A DNA stretch of 20,806 bases from assembly GCA_945872805.1 (NCBI GenBank), contig CAMCBE010000004.1, positions 1-20,806 on the forward strand, given 5' to 3'. The DNA is from Chitinophaga pinensis. Lineage in GTDB: Bacteria > Bacteroidota > Bacteroidia > Chitinophagales > Chitinophagaceae. The position numbers were made by a program, and so were the translations under genes. Below, piece after piece: positions 16,971 through 20,806 of this stretch. Every line of letters begins with the position of its first letter. Positions within the stretch are counted from its first letter, which is position 1. Under the pieces are notes generated by a model. The model was not told the DNA's origin. It was given only the letters and a program-made list of their open reading frames with translations, and ran no database searches.

Positions 16971-17717
16971 CTATTCCTTCACTTTTGCTTTCGGCAATAT
17001 TCCTTGTTTGAAATATTTCGATGCATTTAAAATGTATTGGTGAAACTCGTACTCTTCACTGAAAGCAATAAATTCATATGGGGGTCTATATACTACCATA
17101 AATTTTTCTAGGTCTCTGCCTTGCATCCCGGTTATTTGCTGAACCAACTGTTTGGTAAAGTGATGATTGATAAATTTTTCTTGCTCCTCTTCAATCAATC
17201 TATTTTGCAAGCTTCGCATGCTTTTGTTTTTTCTGAATTGGAAGGAACTAATTAAACTTCCTAAATCCAAACCGGGGGTTCCACCCATTGTTCCAGTCTC
17301 TGAGATGCGAAGCCCTCTTTCAAAATTGAATACTTTTGAATAGCGATCTCTATTCTCAAGTGAATCTTGTTTATAGGATTTCCCCATTACTACTACTTCC
17401 TTTAGCGTTTGATACCTATCCTGCACCCTTACTTGAAGTGCTATATCAAAACCAGAGGGGTACCGAATATCGTTTACTGGGAAGTTAATCGTTGATTTAC
17501 CTCGGTATGAGAAAAATATAGAATCTGATTTATCAACCGTCATGCTATAACGACCAATAGAGTCTGTGAAGGTTATCGCTCCTTTTTTTGAACTCACCTT
17601 CACCGATGGTATGGCTACCATACGGGTGGTATCAAAAACCCTACCTGAAATCCATACTTGTGACTTCAGCGAAATGCTAGCCAATACAAGGAGGGTTAGT
17701 AGGAGAATTTTGTTCAA
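16971..17717 (-). CDS. Exported protein of unknown function with carboxypeptidase-regulatory-like domain
   Basis: I do not recognise the whole protein. It has 248 residues with a signal peptide (1-19, cleavage SLKS/QVW). A domain like the CarboxypepD-reg beta sandwich follows at about 20-95 (ISGRVFDTTRMVAIPSVKVSS, then DSIGRYSMTV). Residues 105-112 (LKEVVVMG) resemble the segment linking this domain to a TonB-dependent plug, but no receptor barrel follows. The remainder (about 115-248) is polar and helical, with EEEQEKFINHHFTKQLVQQITG and a YRPPYEF segment. The only start that keeps the signal peptide is TTG at 17717: no in-frame ATG occurs between it and the upstream stop, and the next Met is residue 32. 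Gaps of 106-117 bases separate it from both neighbours. Confidence 0.75.
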   Translation of the reverse strand: MNKILLLTLLVLASISLKSQVWISGRVFDTTRMVAIPSVKVSSKKGAITFTDSIGRYSMTVDKSDSIFFSYRGKSTINFPVNDIRYPSGFDIALQVRVQDRYQTLKEVVVMGKSYKQDSLENRDRYSKVFNFERGLRISETGTMGGTPGLDLGSLISSFQFRKNKSMRSLQNRLIEEEQEKFINHHFTKQLVQQITGMQGRDLEKFMVVYRPPYEFIAFSEEYEFHQYILNASKYFKQGILPKAKVKE

Positions 17718-17834
17718 TGGAAATTCAGCGCTAGATGTTATAGATGGAAATTTGAGTCTTAAAATAGTGCAAGTATGTCCAAAAGAAATGTTAATCTGCC
17801 TAATAAATCATAATATAATTACGGACCGGATTAA

Positions 17835-18743
17835 TTATTCAGCCCCGAGCCATTCTTCAATTACTTTAGGGTAGTGTTCATGTTCAAGGATATGGATTTT
17901 TTCGGCTAAGGTATCTGGCGTATCAACAGAGGTAATTTCAGTTTTTACCTGGAAAATGGTTTTTCCGTGATCATAGTGTTCATCAACAAGATGTATGGTG
18001 ATTCCACTTTCTTTATCTCCTGCGGCTATGACGGATTGGTGTACTTTTTCTCCATACATACCCTTACCTCCAAAATTGGGTAATAATGCTGGGTGGATGT
18101 TAAGGATTTTATTTGGATAGGCTTTAATTAGGGTTTGGGGTATTTTCCACAAAAATCCAGCTAAAATAATATGTGTAATTCCTTCATTTTCAAGGTGTTT
18201 CACATATTGGTTTGATTCAATGAATGCGTTTTTTTCAATGAGCAATGTCTCAATGTTCCATGCTTTTGCAATATCAAGTACTCCAGCTCCTGCTTTATTG
18301 CAAACAATCAGTTTAACTTGTATAAGTGGTTCTTTATCAAAATATTGTATTATTTTTTCGGCATTACTTCCTTTTCCTGATGCAAAAATGGCTAACCTAA
18401 AAGGTGTTACGACTTCTTTACTTTTATTGATGAACCCCATTCTTTTTAGGATCTTTTTCTCGTAATTCCAGAAAAAACGGAATTGCCCAAAAATGAATGA
18501 AACAATGAGTATAATTACTTGATAACCAAATACTAATACAGATAATCGCACCAAAACTTTCCACAATAACGGGGTAGCATCATCAAATCCAAGCCATGAG
18601 GTTATGCTTCTTGAGATAAATGCTGTTAAGGTTCCTGTCACAGCAAAAGTGCAAAGAATCAGCACGAATTGTGCCCCATTTACTTTCCACTTCTTTTGCA
18701 AAGAGTTTAACATGGTGCAAAGAGAAGAAAAAAACGAATGCAT
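17835..18743 (-). CDS. purN: DUF6787-like membrane domain fused to phosphoribosylglycinamide formyltransferase (PurN)
   Basis: The C-terminal part (about 113-302) is a complete PurN, which transfers a formyl group from 10-formyl-tetrahydrofolate to GAR in purine synthesis. FASGKGSN (120-127) binds the phosphate of GAR. NIHPALLPNFGGKG (215-228) gives Asn215 and His217, and VDEHYDHG gives Asp258, matching the E. coli N106/H108/D144 set. The N-terminal part (1 to about 105) has two membrane helices (about 24-45 and 62-87), with QKKWKVNGAQFVLILCTFAV and GQFRFFWNYEKKILKRMG. It resembles the small Bacteroidota family I remember as DUF6787. One open frame joins them, with no stop or shift. An alternative start at Met11 (18713) is possible. 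An internal ATG at Met102 (18440), preceded by an A-rich stretch, might also yield soluble PurN. No other pur gene is near. Confidence 0.88.
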   Translation of the reverse strand: MHSFFSSLCTMLNSLQKKWKVNGAQFVLILCTFAVTGTLTAFISRSITSWLGFDDATPLLWKVLVRLSVLVFGYQVIILIVSFIFGQFRFFWNYEKKILKRMGFINKSKEVVTPFRLAIFASGKGSNAEKIIQYFDKEPLIQVKLIVCNKAGAGVLDIAKAWNIETLLIEKNAFIESNQYVKHLENEGITHIILAGFLWKIPQTLIKAYPNKILNIHPALLPNFGGKGMYGEKVHQSVIAAGDKESGITIHLVDEHYDHGKTIFQVKTEITSVDTPDTLAEKIHILEHEHYPKVIEEWLGAE

Positions 18744-18870
18744 AGTTAATTTCTTTCATTTAATTATTTTAATCGCTGTGTCTATTGATTTTAATGATGT
18801 TTTACGCATTCAACAAAATACAATCCCCTGAAACTCAATGCTGGCCTATATTAAATTTTTTTTCAGGATG

Positions 18871-18903
18871 TTGATATTATGTTGAAATCCTGTCTTAAAT
18901 TTG
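18871..18903 (+). promoter_or_regulatory. Candidate promoter of the alternative complex III operon
   Basis: TAAATTTG (18896-18903) is a perfect match to TAnnTTTG. TTG at 18871-18873 lies 22 bases upstream, slightly longer than the usual spacing of about 19. Transcription would start near 18910, some 40 bases before the actA ATG at 18952. The site lies in the 208-base divergent region between the PurN fusion gene and actA, which otherwise shows no clear structure. Confidence 0.45.
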
Positions 18904-18951
18904 CACCGAATTTCGGGAGTGTCTTCCATTTCAACATAATTCAATGCGGGT

Positions 18952-20208
18952 ATGAATCAGACTAGAAAAATAGCTCAGCAACTTTATTCAGCATTCATTT
19001 TTACGGCTTTATTAACTGTCTCACAATTGGTTCAGAGCCAAGATGGTAAGGCACTTTTTAACCAAAAGTGTGCTTCATGTCATGCGATAGATAAACAGTT
19101 GGTAGGTCCAGCTCTTAAGGGAGTTGAAGATCGTTGGGATGATAAAAAAATGCTCTATGAGTGGGTCAGGAATAGTGCATCTGTCATCAAGAAAGGCTAC
19201 CCTAGAGCAGTGGCTGTATATGCAGAATTCAATAAGGTCCAGATGACTGCATTCCCAGAGTTAAAGGATCAGGATATTGATGCTATTCTTGGTTACATCA
19301 ATACTGGTGGAGCAAAGGCAGCCGTAGCGGGGACTTCAACTGCTTCACAAGATGCCGCTGATACAGAATCGGATTCAGATTCAAATTTCCTATATGGTAT
19401 TTTGACATTGATTCTTGCCGTTATCGCGTTGATTTTACTTCAAGTAAATAGCAACCTGCGTAAGATTGCTGATGAAACAGAAGGATTTAAAACTGCTGAA
19501 CCAATTCCATTCTACAGAAATAAGGCGTACATCGCTATACTTGTTATTATCTTATTTCTAGTTGGTGGATTTTATACTTTCCAGGGTGCACAAGCTTTAG
19601 GTAGGTCTAAGAATTATCAACCTGAACAACCAATTTTCTATTCTCATACAGTACACGCAGGTATAAATCAAGTTAACTGCCTGTATTGTCATGGTGGTGC
19701 TCAAGAAAGTAAGCATGCGAATATTCCTTCAGTTAATATATGTATGAACTGTCATATGGGTATTAATGAATATGCTAAAGGTCCAAAGCTTTATCGTGCT
19801 GATGGATCATCAGTAGATGGAACGGCAGAGATTCAAAAAATATATGAATATGCTGGATGGGATCCAGCAGCAAAAAAATATACAAGTAAAGGCAAGGCTA
19901 TTGAATGGATTAGAATTCACAATTTACCTGACCACGTTTATTTTAATCACTCTCAACACGTAAATGCAGGTAAACAACAATGTCAAACTTGTCATGGTGA
20001 AATTCAGAAGATGGATGAAGTTTTCCAATTTTCTGACCTTAGCATGGGCTGGTGTATAAACTGCCATAGGGAAACTAAAGTGCAGTTTACAGAAAATAAG
20101 TTTTACAGTATTTATGAAAAGTTTCACGAAGATCTGAAAAACAAAAAAATGGATAGTGTAACAGTTGAAAAGATTGGTGGAATCGAGTGTCAGAAATGCC
20201 ACTATTAA
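18952..20208 (+). CDS. actA: Alternative complex III subunit ActA with fused N-terminal cytochrome c domain
   Basis: This is a multiheme cytochrome c subunit of alternative complex III, the menaquinol oxidase that replaces bc1 and feeds electrons to cytochrome oxidase. Six CxxCH sites are visible. One is in an N-terminal monoheme domain (CASCH 40-44, likely axial Met98). Five are in the C-terminal part (CLYCH 243-247, CMNCH 264-268, CQTCH 344-348, CINCH 368-372, CQKCH 413-417), the last one residue from the C-terminus. A signal peptide (about 1-29) exports the N-terminal domain. Two membrane helices (about 147-165 and 191-209) with a short linker then place the pentaheme part back on the outside. 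Pentaheme ActA is known; the sixth heme domain looks like a fused monoheme subunit. actB follows after 60 bases. Confidence 0.93.
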   Translation: MNQTRKIAQQLYSAFIFTALLTVSQLVQSQDGKALFNQKCASCHAIDKQLVGPALKGVEDRWDDKKMLYEWVRNSASVIKKGYPRAVAVYAEFNKVQMTAFPELKDQDIDAILGYINTGGAKAAVAGTSTASQDAADTESDSDSNFLYGILTLILAVIALILLQVNSNLRKIADETEGFKTAEPIPFYRNKAYIAILVIILFLVGGFYTFQGAQALGRSKNYQPEQPIFYSHTVHAGINQVNCLYCHGGAQESKHANIPSVNICMNCHMGINEYAKGPKLYRADGSSVDGTAEIQKIYEYAGWDPAAKKYTSKGKAIEWIRIHNLPDHVYFNHSQHVNAGKQQCQTCHGEIQKMDEVFQFSDLSMGWCINCHRETKVQFTENKFYSIYEKFHEDLKNKKMDSVTVEKIGGIECQKCHY

Positions 20209-20216
20209 AAATTAAT

Positions 20217-20228
20217 TAGAGCGCTCTA
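20217..20228. repeat. 12-base perfect palindrome between actA and actB
   Basis: TAGAGCGCTCTA is a perfect palindrome in the 60-base gap between the two genes. It has no loop and no T-run, so it is not a typical intrinsic terminator. It could be a regulator-binding site, an RNA-processing site or chance. Confidence 0.35.
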
Positions 20229-20268
20229 GATAAAAGAAGTTTATACTATTTACAACTTTACAACGGAT

Positions 20269-20806
20269 ATGAAGCAAAAAAAATATTGGCAGAGTTTCGG
20301 TGAATTGCAGCACAGCGAAAGCTACCAAGACGGAGTACAGGATGAATTTGGCGAAGATCTGCCAACATCAGAACCTCAAGACAGTATGCTTGAAGCAAAG
20401 GCACCGCGTAGGGATTTCTTAAAATTCCTAGGTTTCAGTACAGCTGCCGCTGCTGCTGCCGCTAGTTGTGAGATGCCCGTTAAAAAAAGCATTCCATATT
20501 TAAATAAGCCAGATACGATTATACCTGGGGTTGCAAACTATTATGCAACTACGTATATTCAGGATGGTGATGCAATACCTGTTGTAGCAAAAGTTCGGGA
20601 CGGTCGTCCAATAAAGATAGAAGGGAACGATTTATCTTCTGTTACAAATGGTGGTACATCAGCAAGAGTACAGGCTTCAGTTCTTGGTCTATATGATACT
20701 GCTCGTTTACGTTTCCCTCTTGCTAATGGTAAAGAGGTCAGTACGTTTGAGGCATTTGATAAGATGGTTGCTGAATCACTTGCTAGTTTAGGAGGTAAAC
20801 CTATCG
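20269..20806 (+). CDS. actB: Alternative complex III subunit ActB, N-terminal part with extended variant-Tat leader, cut by window end
   Basis: This is the start of the molybdopterin-oxidoreductase-like and iron-sulfur subunit of alternative complex III. The 179 visible codons begin MKQKKYWQSFGELQ, an extended leader. A twin-arginine-like motif RRDFLKFLGFS follows only at 47-57, then an alanine-rich h-region and Cys67 in AASC, which may be a lipidation site. This layout matches the Bacteroidota proteins annotated as TAT-variant-translocated molybdopterin oxidoreductase. After it come IPGVANYYATTYIQDGD and VVAKVRDGRPIKIEGND, typical of the first molybdopterin-type domain. ActB usually lacks the molybdenum cofactor and carries iron-sulfur clusters in its C-terminal part, which is outside the window. 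It is downstream of actA on the same strand and is presumably co-transcribed. Confidence 0.92.
   Translation, partial: MKQKKYWQSFGELQHSESYQDGVQDEFGEDLPTSEPQDSMLEAKAPRRDFLKFLGFSTAAAAAAASCEMPVKKSIPYLNKPDTIIPGVANYYATTYIQDGDAIPVVAKVRDGRPIKIEGNDLSSVTNGGTSARVQASVLGLYDTARLRFPLANGKEVSTFEAFDKMVAESLASLGGKPI

Overview
The window looks like a chromosome segment of a member of the Bacteroidota, most likely the Chitinophagaceae or a close relative. The reasons are the low GC content, the scarcity of Shine-Dalgarno sites, promoter-like TAnnTTTG boxes, LxxC lipoproteins, a fused alpha/beta 2-oxoacid dehydrogenase E1, a DUF6787-type membrane domain and an alternative complex III (ActA/ActB) locus. The genus is not determined. 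I recognise no rRNA, tRNA, CRISPR array, insertion sequence or phage gene. No gap between genes is longer than about 210 bases.

Left part (1-9577). The window opens with the 5' part of mqnC on the minus strand (futalosine route to menaquinone). A run of plus-strand genes follows: an exported two-domain aspartyl protease with a PDZ domain, a catalytic M16 metallopeptidase and its non-catalytic M16 partner, a lipoprotein GH53 endo-beta-1,4-galactanase, a fused E1 alpha/beta 2-oxoacid dehydrogenase, a SlyD-like FKBP prolyl isomerase, and a lipoprotein that resembles the DUF6786 family.

Middle part (9578-18743). This is a long minus-strand run. In transcription order it holds a DUF6787-PurN fusion, an exported protein with a carboxypeptidase-regulatory-like domain and a TTG start, then a tight group: SxxK serine hydrolase, M19 membrane dipeptidase, penicillin-acylase-family Ntn hydrolase, acyltransferase-3 membrane protein, GNAT acetyltransferase and an exported xylose-isomerase-like TIM barrel protein. 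The three exported hydrolases act on amide or ester bonds and belong to families that all include enzymes acting on beta-lactams or acylated/D-amino-acid peptides. This group is the best candidate for an uncharacterised pathway here. The run meets the left block tail to tail with no spacer, at an AT-only inverted repeat.

Right part (18744-20806). A divergent intergenic region with a good promoter candidate leads into actA (a monoheme cytochrome c domain fused to the pentaheme part) and the start of actB (extended variant-Tat N-terminus, cut by the window end). They encode subunits of the menaquinol-oxidising alternative complex III, so the window carries a menaquinone-synthesis gene at one end and a menaquinol-using complex at the other.

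The most notable observations are the DUF6787-PurN fusion, the amidase/dipeptidase/serine hydrolase cluster with two acyltransferases, and the hexaheme ActA. Most individual genes belong to known families. I do not see a clear, wholly new defence or mobile system.
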